Positions 17,480 to 25,672 of a DNA stretch of 64,000 nucleotides are shown here, one piece after another. This stretch comes from Ilyomonas sp964249755 (lineage in GTDB: Bacteria > Bacteroidota > Bacteroidia > Chitinophagales > Chitinophagaceae), in the NCBI GenBank assembly GCA_964249755.1, contig CAXUDB010000001.1, positions 1,178,001-1,242,000 of the forward strand, given 5' to 3'. How positions within the stretch are numbered: the stretch's first letter is position 1; each line of letters starts with the position of its first letter. The notes below the pieces were generated by a model, which ran no database searches, was not told where the DNA came from, and worked only from the letters and a program-made list of their open reading frames with translations. Position numbers and translations under genes: made by a program.

Positions 17480-18154
17480 TTACCCTTTTTGAAAGTGCAT
17501 AAAATCTTTCAGCGATCGCCAGTTGCCACCCCATGTCCAGCCATATTTTCTAAAAATAGCAATCACTTTTTTCCCGGTTTCTTCCGTGTTGCGTATCCTG
17601 CCGGTGACGATGTTTTCGTTTCTGTTTAGCGGTAATGTTATTCCTCTTCGCTGATAAGGATTTTGAAGCGGGTTAAGGTCTATCGCAAACCCATAAGAAT
17701 GATTGGACAATCCATTCTTACTGGTCTTTAAACGAAAGTCGAAACCGGTTGTATTGTTTGCCTGCATAGATGCCAAATCGTTGAAGTCAAATTCACTGAT
17801 CGGCTTGCATTGATAGATTGGAAATGATAGTTGTAACAACTCTGTAAATATTTTCTTTACATCACTCGCTATCGCTTTATTACAGATGATTTGCCCGGCA
17901 TGAATCTTACTATCATAACCCATATAAACCACATCTACCAAAGCCAATCTTTGAGTTAATAAACTTTCAATTCTTCGCTTTTCAGTGTCAGTAAAGTTGT
18001 ATTTAGATGAATCGGAATATTGTGCTTTAAACTTATTCTGGAAGTAAGTCCAGTTATGCCGGCTGTCAATAATTGTATCGTTCCTTTGCGCGAAGGAAGC
18101 TATAGTTAAAAGGAAAAGTAAAACGAGCATAATCACTTTCCGGCTTGTCATCAT
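17480..18154 (-). CDS. M15-family peptidoglycan peptidase (D-Ala-D-Ala carboxypeptidase / endolysin type)
   Basis: The 224-aa protein has a signal peptide (MMTSRKVIMLVLLFLLTIAS, cleavage near FAQ) and a C-terminal M15 zinc-peptidase domain. The zinc ligands are in NHSYGFAIDL (His152 and Asp159) and KDFMHFQ (His220), with the WTWGGNW segment just before the last ligand. This pattern fits VanY-like D,D-carboxypeptidases or L-alanyl-D-glutamate endopeptidases that trim cell-wall peptides in the periplasm. I chose the ATG at 18154 because it begins the signal peptide; the frame upstream is not conserved-looking. It is divergent from rmuC and appears to stand alone. Confidence 0.88.
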   Translation of the reverse strand: MMTSRKVIMLVLLFLLTIASFAQRNDTIIDSRHNWTYFQNKFKAQYSDSSKYNFTDTEKRRIESLLTQRLALVDVVYMGYDSKIHAGQIICNKAIASDVKKIFTELLQLSFPIYQCKPISEFDFNDLASMQANNTTGFDFRLKTSKNGLSNHSYGFAIDLNPLQNPYQRRGITLPLNRNENIVTGRIRNTEETGKKVIAIFRKYGWTWGGNWRSLKDFMHFQKG

Positions 18155-18269
18155 AGTTACTGGTTTTAAATCACGTTTTGTAAAACAACAATGTAAAAAC
18201 AAAACTGTCATTACAATACCAAAAAAATCCTACTTTTCGTTTCCTCATCAAACCAAGATTGGTTTATTT

Positions 18270-19664
18270 ATGCTTACAACCACTGATACCATTATAATTA
18301 TTGCGGCCTTGGCTGCCATTGTCATCACCTGGCTAATGGCAAAGCAGTCTGCCGCCGCAAAACTGCAGGCTGCTACTGAAAGGCTGACGCAGCAGGAGCG
18401 CCAGATTGCACAGCTAACAAATCAATGCAATGAACTGCGAAGCGGGAAAGAACAATTGATACAGCAGTTTGCGAAAACGGAAGGCATGCTGCAATCTGTT
18501 ACTGAACAATGCAATGGTTTAAAAAGGTATCAGCGCGATAATGAAATTTTGAATAACCAGTTGGCAATGTTCAAAGAGAAGTTTCATTCCGCAGAAGAGA
18601 AATTGGAATTACAAAAAGCCGAACTGGAAATGATTGGCAGCCAGTTTAAGCATGAATTTAAAAATCTTGCCCAAACCATCCTCGAAGAAAAAACAGAAAA
18701 ATTTACGGCGCTGAATGAAGAGAAAATGAATGCGCTGATTACGCCGTTAAAAATGCAGCTTGGCGAGTTTAAGCAAAAAGTGGAAGAAACATATGATAAA
18801 GAAAGTAAAGAGCGGTTTTCATTAGGAAAAGAAGTGCAGCGGTTGATAGAGATGAGCCAGAAAGTGAGCGAGGAAGCTAATAACTTAACTTCTGCGCTAA
18901 AAGGTAATGTAAAGATGCAGGGCAACTGGGGCGAGATGATTTTAGAAAGCTTATTAGAGAGCAGCGGTTTATCAAAAGGGCGTGAATATCATGTGCAGCA
19001 ATTTATAAAAGACAACGTCGGCAACATTATTAAAGATGAATTCGGAAAAGGTCTGCAACCGGATGTAACTATTTATTATCCCGACAACCGGAAGATTATT
19101 ATTGACAGCAAAGTATCGTTGATTGCCTGGGACGAATACACCGGCTGCAGCGATATCGAACAACAAAAAAATTGTCTTGGTAATCATATCCGTTCCATCC
19201 GTTTGCATATTGAAGGATTGAGCCGGAAAGACTACCCGAAATACGCACTGGCATTGGATTATGTGCTGATGTTCGTACCCATCGAGCCTGCTTTTTTAGA
19301 AGCCGTAAAGAGCGACACAACACTCTGGAAATATGCTTATGACAAGCGCATCTTAATGGTAAGCCCCACCAATTTGTTTGCGGTGCTGAAGATTGTTGCC
19401 GATTTGTGGAAAGTAGAATTACAAAACAAACATGCCATCTCCATCGCCGAGCGGGCGGGCGCTTTGTATGATAAGTTTGAAGGTTTTATCTCCAATTTCG
19501 AAGCCGTTGGCAGAAAGATAACCGAAGCCTCATCTTTGTATGAAGAAGCTTTAGGCCAACTAAAAAATGGCAAAGGCAACGTGATGCGAAAGATAGAAGA
19601 ACTTCGCAAAATGGGCGCCACTACAAAGAAGCAGCTGCCGGAGCGTTTGCTGGAAGAAGAATAA
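18270..19664 (+). CDS. rmuC: DNA recombination protein RmuC
   Basis: RmuC is a membrane-anchored, nuclease-like protein that limits inversions at short inverted repeats in E. coli. The 464-aa product has one N-terminal transmembrane helix (about residues 5-24), a long coiled coil rich in Glu, Gln and Lys (about 27-200) and the RmuC core, recognisable by GNWGEMILESLLESSGL, DVTIYYPDNRKIIIDSKVSL and FVPIEPAFLEAV. The DSK triplet within the core is the expected PD-(D/E)xK-like catalytic remnant. Length is normal for the family. It stands alone, divergent from the M15 peptidase gene. The window is rich in inverted-repeat elements, but no direct link can be claimed. Confidence 0.95.
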   Translation: MLTTTDTIIIIAALAAIVITWLMAKQSAAAKLQAATERLTQQERQIAQLTNQCNELRSGKEQLIQQFAKTEGMLQSVTEQCNGLKRYQRDNEILNNQLAMFKEKFHSAEEKLELQKAELEMIGSQFKHEFKNLAQTILEEKTEKFTALNEEKMNALITPLKMQLGEFKQKVEETYDKESKERFSLGKEVQRLIEMSQKVSEEANNLTSALKGNVKMQGNWGEMILESLLESSGLSKGREYHVQQFIKDNVGNIIKDEFGKGLQPDVTIYYPDNRKIIIDSKVSLIAWDEYTGCSDIEQQKNCLGNHIRSIRLHIEGLSRKDYPKYALALDYVLMFVPIEPAFLEAVKSDTTLWKYAYDKRILMVSPTNLFAVLKIVADLWKVELQNKHAISIAERAGALYDKFEGFISNFEAVGRKITEASSLYEEALGQLKNGKGNVMRKIEELRKMGATTKKQLPERLLEEE

Positions 19665-19871
19665 CCAACTTTCCGATTAACAGGCAAAAGAACTTTGCCA
19701 CCAAATTCATCAATTTCTTGTTATGGTTTTGTAGCCTGGATTTGCAAGTTGTTGAAACCGGCATTTTTCAGTAGTATTGCTTCCATCACAAACTGACAAG
19801 ATTTAGTACCAAAACTCATCCTGCCAGCTATTTCTTAACCTTAGTTTCAGATTTGCTTATATGTTGCCTGC

Positions 19872-19919
19872 CATACAGGTATTGTATGTTAGTAAAAGAA
19901 AGAGCTATCAATGATAGCT
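19872..19919. promoter_or_regulatory. Candidate operator before the acyl-ACP thioesterase gene
   Basis: Two dyads occur close together: CATAC/GTATG (19872-19876 and 19884-19888), and the near-perfect palindrome AGCTATCA-A-TGATAGCT (19903-19919), which lies 18 bp before the ATG at 19938. The position suits a repressor site or a small mRNA hairpin over the ribosome-binding region. Confidence 0.4.
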
Positions 19920-19937
19920 GTGTTAAACTATAACTGA

Positions 19938-20714
19938 ATGTTTGAGAAACAATTTAATCTCCGGTATTTCGAGATGAACAAATGGGGCGAAGCTTCGCCG
20001 CTTACCATGGCGGGTCTTATACAGGAAGCGGCTTCTGACCATTGCAACGAAATAGGGTATGGGCTTTTTAACCTCTATGCCCAAAACATCGGGTGGGTGC
20101 TGCTTTCCAGCTTTCTGCAGATAGACCGGTATCCTGTTTTTAAGGAGAAAATTACCGTGCGCACATGGGTCTCTACTTTCTTGTCGGCCCGTGCCTACCG
20201 CGAGAACATTGTTTATGACGCTGATAAAAATATCATTGCAAAATCAAGAGGGCTTTGGGTGTTTTTTGATACGCAGAAGAAAAGACCCGTCAGAATTTTC
20301 GATGATATCAAAGAGCGATGGAGCGTTGGTATTGGAGAAGACAGCATCTGTTATAACATAGACGATAAGCTTATGTCATTGGAAAATATCCTTTGCAGCC
20401 GAAATTTTGCTATCTATCAATATGATCTTGATGCCAACAACCATGTAAATAACCTCCGGTATCTGCAATGGGCGATGGAAACACTGCCGGAATCCTACTT
20501 TGAAGAAAAACAATTAACCGCACTGGATACGCGGTTCATAAAAGAAGCTTACTATGGTCAGTCTATTCAATCGGTAACTTCTACAGAGCCAGGAAAAGAT
20601 TGTCTTCATCATCGTATTCAGAATGCTGATTCAGGAGAGTTGTTTGCCACCGCTAACACGGCATGGCGTCAGCGATCAGCAACTGCAAAAACCAGGATGT
20701 ACAATTTTATATAA
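19938..20714 (+). CDS. Acyl-ACP thioesterase (FatA/FatB-like)
   Basis: The 258-aa protein belongs to the acyl-ACP thioesterase family, which releases free fatty acids from acyl carrier protein. It is a double hot-dog protein: the first domain opens with FNLRYFEMNKWGEASPLTMAGLIQEAASDH, and the second carries the catalytic D-x-N-H-V-N motif as DLDANNHVNNLRYLQW (about residues 163-178). There is no signal peptide, consistent with a cytoplasmic enzyme. The gene is monocistronic, with two upstream dyads that might be operators. The biological use of the released acid (lipid A, sphingolipid or membrane remodelling) cannot be read from the sequence. Confidence 0.92.
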   Translation: MFEKQFNLRYFEMNKWGEASPLTMAGLIQEAASDHCNEIGYGLFNLYAQNIGWVLLSSFLQIDRYPVFKEKITVRTWVSTFLSARAYRENIVYDADKNIIAKSRGLWVFFDTQKKRPVRIFDDIKERWSVGIGEDSICYNIDDKLMSLENILCSRNFAIYQYDLDANNHVNNLRYLQWAMETLPESYFEEKQLTALDTRFIKEAYYGQSIQSVTSTEPGKDCLHHRIQNADSGELFATANTAWRQRSATAKTRMYNFI

Positions 20715-20873
20715 GTCTGATTATTCTAACCCGATCCGCTGGAAGAGGAACACAAAAATAATTTGCCGTTAAAGAGTCAGAGCATCCGCTCCGGGTATTT
20801 TTAACCAGCCTAAAACTAAAATTCCGGCAATCCTTTTTCTATTTCTTCGTTTGGTATTACAAAAAAGAAAGTT

Positions 20874-21506
20874 ATGCAAAAGCTGCTTTTTATTATTCTT
20901 TTGTTTTCGGTTTCCATTGCCAAAGCGCAGGATGATGATATCCCCGACACGCGCAGCCATAAAGACAATTTTAAAAAAGTAATGGAAAAAGACGTGCGCG
21001 CCGATGCTGCTACCTTTACTATGACGGGCATTGATGAAAGCGTAGGCAAGCTAACCTTGCCATTTGTGCCTGTTGTTCGTTACGGAAGAGACAGCATCCG
21101 CTTCGAAGGCAACGGCATTGGTGTAACCATCATCGCAGGCAAGTTTGATCCTTCCAAACACAAGCTGTTGTATTCCGATAAATACCTCATTAAAATAGAT
21201 AACAAATCTTACTACGGGAGGTTTACTGAAGTGCCGAAACACAACATTGCTTCGGTAAAAGTGATGATTGATAAAGACAGCGTTCTTATTCCGCCAACTG
21301 CTTATTTCGATTTATATAACCCTGCCTTCACTTACACGGATGGCGACAAGCTAAAAACCTTTGCCGGTGTATATCAGAGCGCAGACAAAAGAAAAGTGTA
21401 TATCTACATGCTTAATCGCGATGAGCTGGGCAGTTATGAAGTAACTTGGGTAATTCAGGATAAAAAGTATTTGAGAAGAATTGTGGATTATGGGTTTCTG
21501 AAGTAG
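20874..21506 (+). CDS. Secreted protein of unknown function
   Basis: I do not recognise this 210-aa protein. It has a clear signal peptide (MQKLLFIILLFSVSIAKAQ), so it should be exported. The mature part is rich in charged residues and short beta-strand-like segments (GKLTLPFVPVVRYGRDSIRFEG, YLIKIDNKSYYGRFTEVP), suggesting a small beta-rich periplasmic or surface protein. No lipobox, repeats or metal motif are visible. It follows the thioesterase gene by about 160 bp and is followed by a strong bidirectional hairpin, so it is probably its own unit. Confidence 0.8.
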   Translation: MQKLLFIILLFSVSIAKAQDDDIPDTRSHKDNFKKVMEKDVRADAATFTMTGIDESVGKLTLPFVPVVRYGRDSIRFEGNGIGVTIIAGKFDPSKHKLLYSDKYLIKIDNKSYYGRFTEVPKHNIASVKVMIDKDSVLIPPTAYFDLYNPAFTYTDGDKLKTFAGVYQSADKRKVYIYMLNRDELGSYEVTWVIQDKKYLRRIVDYGFLK

Positions 21507-21510
21507 CGCT

Positions 21511-21632
21511 CACCGCAAAGACGCGAAGACGCAAAGAAGAGAATCAAATAGAAATGAAAAGAGTAAAGCATTCCGGGCTTTACTCTTTTCATTTTGCTTC
21601 AATATATTCTTTGCACCTTCGCGTCTTCGCAG
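21511..21632. repeat. Dispersed long-hairpin element, copy 1
   Basis: The left arm at 21511-21538 reads ccgcaaagacgcgaagacgc and then aaagaa; the right arm at 21607-21632 is its imperfect reverse complement (about 4 mismatches in 26). A second member of this family occurs at 61100-61164. The arms enclose an independent 18-bp terminator stem. Placement in a convergent intergenic gap is what one would expect of a non-coding dispersed repeat. Confidence 0.65.
21552..21594. terminator. Bidirectional rho-independent terminator
   Basis: An 18-bp perfect stem (21552-21569 with 21577-21594, arms starting AAATGAAAAGAG and GCTTTACTCTTT) with a 7-nt loop separates the plus-strand secreted-protein gene from the minus-strand TonB receptor gene. 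A-rich and T-rich flanks allow use in both directions. Confidence 0.8.
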
Positions 21633-21640
21633 TAGAAAAG

Positions 21641-24271
21641 CTATCCCGGGTTCACCATATCGCCGCTCGCATCGCCGGCTTTTGTGTTTTTGCGCTTAAA
21701 TAAATTCGGGTCGAACTTGCCAAAACGGTAATTAATATTCAGCCTTACTACCTGCGGGTCTCTGCGCCGTTTAGAGATTTGATTAAAGTAATCTGTTGCT
21801 GAGAATACAGATTCAGAATAAGATTTAAAAACAAATGTGCGGGCAAAATCGTTAATGCTCAACGTTGCCGATACGGCATTGCCGCCTTTTAACGTCCACT
21901 CCTTTCGGATGGCAGCATCAAAGCTGTAATTGGGAAAAATATAGCCCTGCGCCGAGGTAGGTGACGGACCACCAAAGCCACCGCCCTGTCCGCCATTGCG
22001 CGCGCTGCCCGAACTGGCTGGCAATATGGATTTCGACTGGTAGTTGCCGGAGATTTGGAAGGAATAACCCTTCTTCAGTTTTACATTGTTGTTCAGCTTT
22101 GCAAAATAGCTCCAGCGTTGCTGCGAGATATCGCCTTTAATGTTCTCGCCGCCCTTAATCTCCGAGTTGAAAAAATTAATGTTCGCCGTCATGTCCCATA
22201 TTTTAAAGACGGTTATCCGGTTCGTAATTTCAATACCGTAAGTGTTGCTGCTGTTGGCATTTACAAACGTGCTGAAATAAACGCTGTCCCGTTTGTTCAC
22301 CGTCTTGTCCGGGTTTGCATTGCGGTAGATATAATTGGTGATTAAGTTCTCGGTGTGTTTATAATAACCCGAGATCAATAAGTTGGCGCCCTTTGTATAA
22401 ACATAACTATAATTCGCCTCAAACGAGTTGGTAAATTCCGGTCTCAGGTTCGGGTTGCCGATAGACAAATTCAATGGATCTGTATTATCTATAAACGGAA
22501 GCAACTGCCAGAAGTTCGGGCGGTTGATACGGCGCGAATAATTTGCCTGCAAATCTTGTTTGTCATCTATGCGATAAGTAATGAATGCGCTGGGAAACAA
22601 GCTAACCGGATACTTGATTTTAAACGTAGAGTCTTTGCCCAGTAAAGTGCCGTTGTAGTTAGAGCTTTCTGCGCGCAGGCCAAACTGATAGTTCCATTTC
22701 TTCAGCTTCAGGCTGTAGGTGGCATAAGCAGCATATACCTGGTCTTTAAACTTATATTGACTGCTAATATTTGGCAGTAAAGTATAAGCCGAGTCTTTAT
22801 TGTTCGAGATGTATTGCTGGTTATCATTTAAGAAGCTGCGCAAAGCCACACGGGCGCCGGCTTCTATTTTTGTTTTGCTGTTTACGGGATTTTCATAATC
22901 GGTTTGCAGGGTAGTAAAATGATTATAGCCTCCGCCATCTATCTGTTGCAAAAAAGGAGCATATTTAGGCAAGCCCGTAGCCGTGTAATAATTAGTGGCA
23001 TAATCACCCGTGTTGTTATTCTTGCTGGAATTATAGTTGAAATCGGCCGTAATATCATGCCCGTCTTTGGCAAAATTGTGTTTATAGCCAAACTGAGAAC
23101 CAAAGTTGTTGAAGCTGCGTTTTGTATCTGCCTCGCGGATGCTTTGGGTTAACAAAGAGCCGGTAATACTGCTGTCAATAGTTTGGTCTTCGCTGGAGTT
23201 AAACTCGCCATGCACATAGTTTGCCGCCACACTGAACGTGTTGCGGTTATCAACAAAATAATCAATGCCGCCACGGAAGAAAGCAAACGTACCCGGGTTA
23301 ACGCCTCTCGAAAACTGGTGAATTTCGCTCGCCAGGTTATCTGTAAAATTGTTGCGGTCTATCAGGTTAGTGTATTTGGATTTACGTTGGTTTAGATTGG
23401 CACTAAGTGAGTAGTTAAATTTGTTCTGGCGCAAACTCAAATCCACACCGCCATTTGCTCTACCACGCGTATCAACTCCCGCACGAATATTACCGTTGTA
23501 ACCCGTCTTTTTATTTTTCTTGAGTACAATGTTTAAAATGCCTGCATTACCGCCCGATGCATCATACTTAGCAGATGGATTGGTTACCAGTTCTACCTTG
23601 TCAATAATATCGGCAGGAATCTGGTCAAGTGTCAACGTAGTGGGTCTGCCATCAATAAAAAGCGTGGGCGCTGCATTGCGAAGCGTTACGTTTCCATCCA
23701 CATCCACATTCAGCGAAGGAATTTGCTTCATCACTTCAGTAGCGGTTTGCCCGGTGGTTACAATGTTCTTGTCCACATTAAACACTTTCCGGTCTACCCC
23801 CATTTCAAAAAACGGCTTGGCAGAAGTGGTGACGGTAACACCCCCTAATGTAGTTTCCGACTGCACCACTTTGATGTTGCCTAAATCTTTATCGGCACTG
23901 CCGGGCGTTACACTTATCGGCATCGAAACATCGGTGTAGCCAATATTGGTAACCCGAAGCGTAAGAGCGCCGCCACGGATGGCAACGTTTTCAAAATCGA
24001 AATCGCCATTCGCTTCGGTAAAGCCCGTAGCTACCGGCACGTCGCGCTGGGCACCGCTGCTGTCTTTTGCCTGCCGCACAATCTGCACTGTTGCGCCGTT
24101 CAGTCCTTTATTGGTTTTGCTGTCTACTATTTTTCCATAAAAATGACCATTAGCAGCTCCGCCACCGCCACTCCAGTTGCCTGCGCCGGGTGGCCGGCCA
24201 CCGCCGGGCTGTTGGGCATATAAAGTTGAAATAAGGAAAAGAGCGGTGAGAAGTAAATAAATTGATTTCAT
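21641..24271 (-). CDS. TonB-dependent outer-membrane receptor (outer-membrane beta-barrel family)
   Basis: This 876-aa outer-membrane protein has a signal peptide (MKSIYLLLTALFLISTLYA), a Gly/Pro-rich linker and a carboxypeptidase-regulatory-like beta-sandwich (GKIVDSKTNKGLNGATV, about 48-130). A plug-domain region follows (TATEVMKQIPSLNVDVDGNVTLRN, FIDGRP, about 175-250), then a long barrel ending in DPNLFKRKN and a short charged tail. The layout matches the Bacteroidota receptors with an OMP_b-brl_3 barrel. The substrate is unknown: there is no adjacent SusD-like lipoprotein, siderophore gene or anti-sigma factor. It is transcribed alone, between a strong hairpin downstream and a 158-bp spacer upstream. 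Confidence 0.92.
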   Translation of the reverse strand: MKSIYLLLTALFLISTLYAQQPGGGRPPGAGNWSGGGGAANGHFYGKIVDSKTNKGLNGATVQIVRQAKDSSGAQRDVPVATGFTEANGDFDFENVAIRGGALTLRVTNIGYTDVSMPISVTPGSADKDLGNIKVVQSETTLGGVTVTTSAKPFFEMGVDRKVFNVDKNIVTTGQTATEVMKQIPSLNVDVDGNVTLRNAAPTLFIDGRPTTLTLDQIPADIIDKVELVTNPSAKYDASGGNAGILNIVLKKNKKTGYNGNIRAGVDTRGRANGGVDLSLRQNKFNYSLSANLNQRKSKYTNLIDRNNFTDNLASEIHQFSRGVNPGTFAFFRGGIDYFVDNRNTFSVAANYVHGEFNSSEDQTIDSSITGSLLTQSIREADTKRSFNNFGSQFGYKHNFAKDGHDITADFNYNSSKNNNTGDYATNYYTATGLPKYAPFLQQIDGGGYNHFTTLQTDYENPVNSKTKIEAGARVALRSFLNDNQQYISNNKDSAYTLLPNISSQYKFKDQVYAAYATYSLKLKKWNYQFGLRAESSNYNGTLLGKDSTFKIKYPVSLFPSAFITYRIDDKQDLQANYSRRINRPNFWQLLPFIDNTDPLNLSIGNPNLRPEFTNSFEANYSYVYTKGANLLISGYYKHTENLITNYIYRNANPDKTVNKRDSVYFSTFVNANSSNTYGIEITNRITVFKIWDMTANINFFNSEIKGGENIKGDISQQRWSYFAKLNNNVKLKKGYSFQISGNYQSKSILPASSGSARNGGQGGGFGGPSPTSAQGYIFPNYSFDAAIRKEWTLKGGNAVSATLSINDFARTFVFKSYSESVFSATDYFNQISKRRRDPQVVRLNINYRFGKFDPNLFKRKNTKAGDASGDMVNPG

Positions 24272-24429
24272 ACGATTGTCGGTTAATACCTGAAGCTTTG
24301 CTTTTCAAAAAAGAAGCAGCGAAAACCAATGCTCATGTAACAAGGAGCGTGCGAGAAACGGCACGACAAGAGCAAATGTCTTGCAGGGGTGTTAGTGTTC
24401 TAAAAATTATCGGCTACAAAGCCGTTCTA

Positions 24430-24990
24430 TTAGGCAAGCGGTGTTAAGAAAATGTATAAACATCCGCAGACGAAACCGGTAACTGCGCAGGCATAGTTCA
24501 CTATCTTCAGTTGCTTTACTAGTAAGGGTTTCAGCGTGCCGGTTGAAATTGTATTGAGTTTGGCTGAAATAATATGGCTGAGGTTGAGGTTCGCTTTTAC
24601 ATTGCCTAAGTATTGCTGTATCAGGCCAGGAAATAATTCCTGCAGCTCTTTCATAAAAATGGCTTTCATCTCCGCCACCAGCTTATCGCTGATGAACATA
24701 GCGAGCATGGGCATGGCAGCCGGTAGTTTCACGCGCAGAAATTCATCAATGTGCGCCTCGGCATACGGCAGTATCTTTTCAATAGTCTCCGGTTGGGTAG
24801 CCGCCTGTTCAATGCCTTCAAAAGAAAATTGCTGTGCCGCGTAGTTGCCGATAGACTGCCCAATGCATTCCTTTCTTTTTAATACCGCCGAAGTATAAAG
24901 GGAGACAGAAATCTTGGCCACCAGCCAGCCAATGCCGGCAGAAAGGAAAGGAACCAGGTAAGGCATTCCGGTGTTGAGCATAAGAAGCAT
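24430..24990 (-). CDS. DUF445-like membrane protein
   Basis: The 186-aa product has a hydrophobic N-terminus (MPYLVPFLSAGIGWLVAKIS) and a C-terminal membrane helix (NYACAVTGFVCGCLYIFLTPLA), with an amphipathic middle containing LPYAEAHIDEFLRVKLPAAMPMLAMFIS. This pattern resembles the DUF445/YheB family, whose biochemical role is unknown, in a short form common in this phylum. Three ATG codons lie close together (24990, 24981, 24966), and the start cannot be fixed. The gene ends 158 bp from the TonB receptor start and begins about 60 bp from the tRNA-His gene on the same strand. Confidence 0.65.
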   Translation of the reverse strand: MLLMLNTGMPYLVPFLSAGIGWLVAKISVSLYTSAVLKRKECIGQSIGNYAAQQFSFEGIEQAATQPETIEKILPYAEAHIDEFLRVKLPAAMPMLAMFISDKLVAEMKAIFMKELQELFPGLIQQYLGNVKANLNLSHIISAKLNTISTGTLKPLLVKQLKIVNYACAVTGFVCGCLYIFLTPLA

Positions 24991-25049
24991 TCAATATAAG
25001 TTCAATAAAAAAGTTCTGCAAATCTCTGTTCGCAGAACTCTTACTGTTG

Positions 25050-25124
<75 letters not shown>

Positions 25125-25279
25125 GTATTTGGGCTGCAAATGTAAAAGATTTTGACTGAGAAAAAGAAACCCCGGGCTATTTTATCAGGAACTAAATCTT
25201 CGGGCCGGAAATTGAATGCCGTATCTTATTAAGTTATAAATGAACGAACCGGTGCTAAAAAGAAGCACAGGTAATGTTT

Positions 25280-25445
25280 GAAGTAATTCGCTTCCTGTTT
25301 GAAGCAAAAGCCTCAACAATGAGGCTTTTGCTTCATCGTCGAAGCAATTTACTTCATCGGTGAAGCTTTTTACTTCATTGTCGAAGCTTTTTACTTCAAC
25401 GGTGAAGCAATTTACTTCATCGTTGAGCCTTTTTACTTCAAAAAC
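25280..25445. repeat. 21-bp tandem array with palindromic cores (about eight units)
   Basis: Units begin at 25280, 25301, 25321, 25341, 25362, 25383, 25404 and 25425, with a period of 20-21 bp. The consensus is near GAAGCAATTTACTTCATCGGT: GAAG and CTTC arms around a 7-bp AT-rich core, plus a 6-bp spacer that itself separates CTTC from the next GAAG. Units 2 and 3 together make a perfect 14-bp inverted repeat (25301-25314 with 25321-25334). There are no unique spacers, so it is not a CRISPR. Confidence 0.85.
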
Positions 25446-25631
25446 GGGCAGTCTTCGTTTCGTTGGTTCTTCGTGCTGCTTATATAAGCGTTAGGCATCG
25501 TGTACAGTTTCGGCCTTTCTATCTTGATGTTGTTTACCCCATTATTACAATATAAAACCCACTGCCGGCACCCCGAGCGTTCTAAAGGAGTTAACATCGC
25601 TCCAGCGCTTATTTACCTCCCTGCTTTTCAC

Positions 25632-25639
25632 TAACTTTG
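25632..25639 (+). promoter_or_regulatory. Candidate -7 box for ileS
   Basis: TAACTTTG followed by CAGCC matches TAnnTTTG exactly and lies 33 bp before the ileS ATG. The -33 position has TTA rather than TTG. Confidence 0.45.
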
Positions 25640-25672
25640 CAGCCTTTTACAAATGCGTACTCTTATTATTTT

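Larger units (their letters stand above)
25125..25672. other. Spacer between tRNA-His and ileS
   Basis: This 548-bp spacer has no supported gene. It holds the 21-bp repeat array at 25280-25445 and, near its right end, the TAACTTTG promoter-like box for ileS. The rest shows no structure I can interpret. Confidence 0.6.

Noticed and set aside
25280..25445. CRISPR array
   Set aside because: The 21-bp units follow each other without unique spacers and no cas gene is present; the same applies to the 43-bp array.
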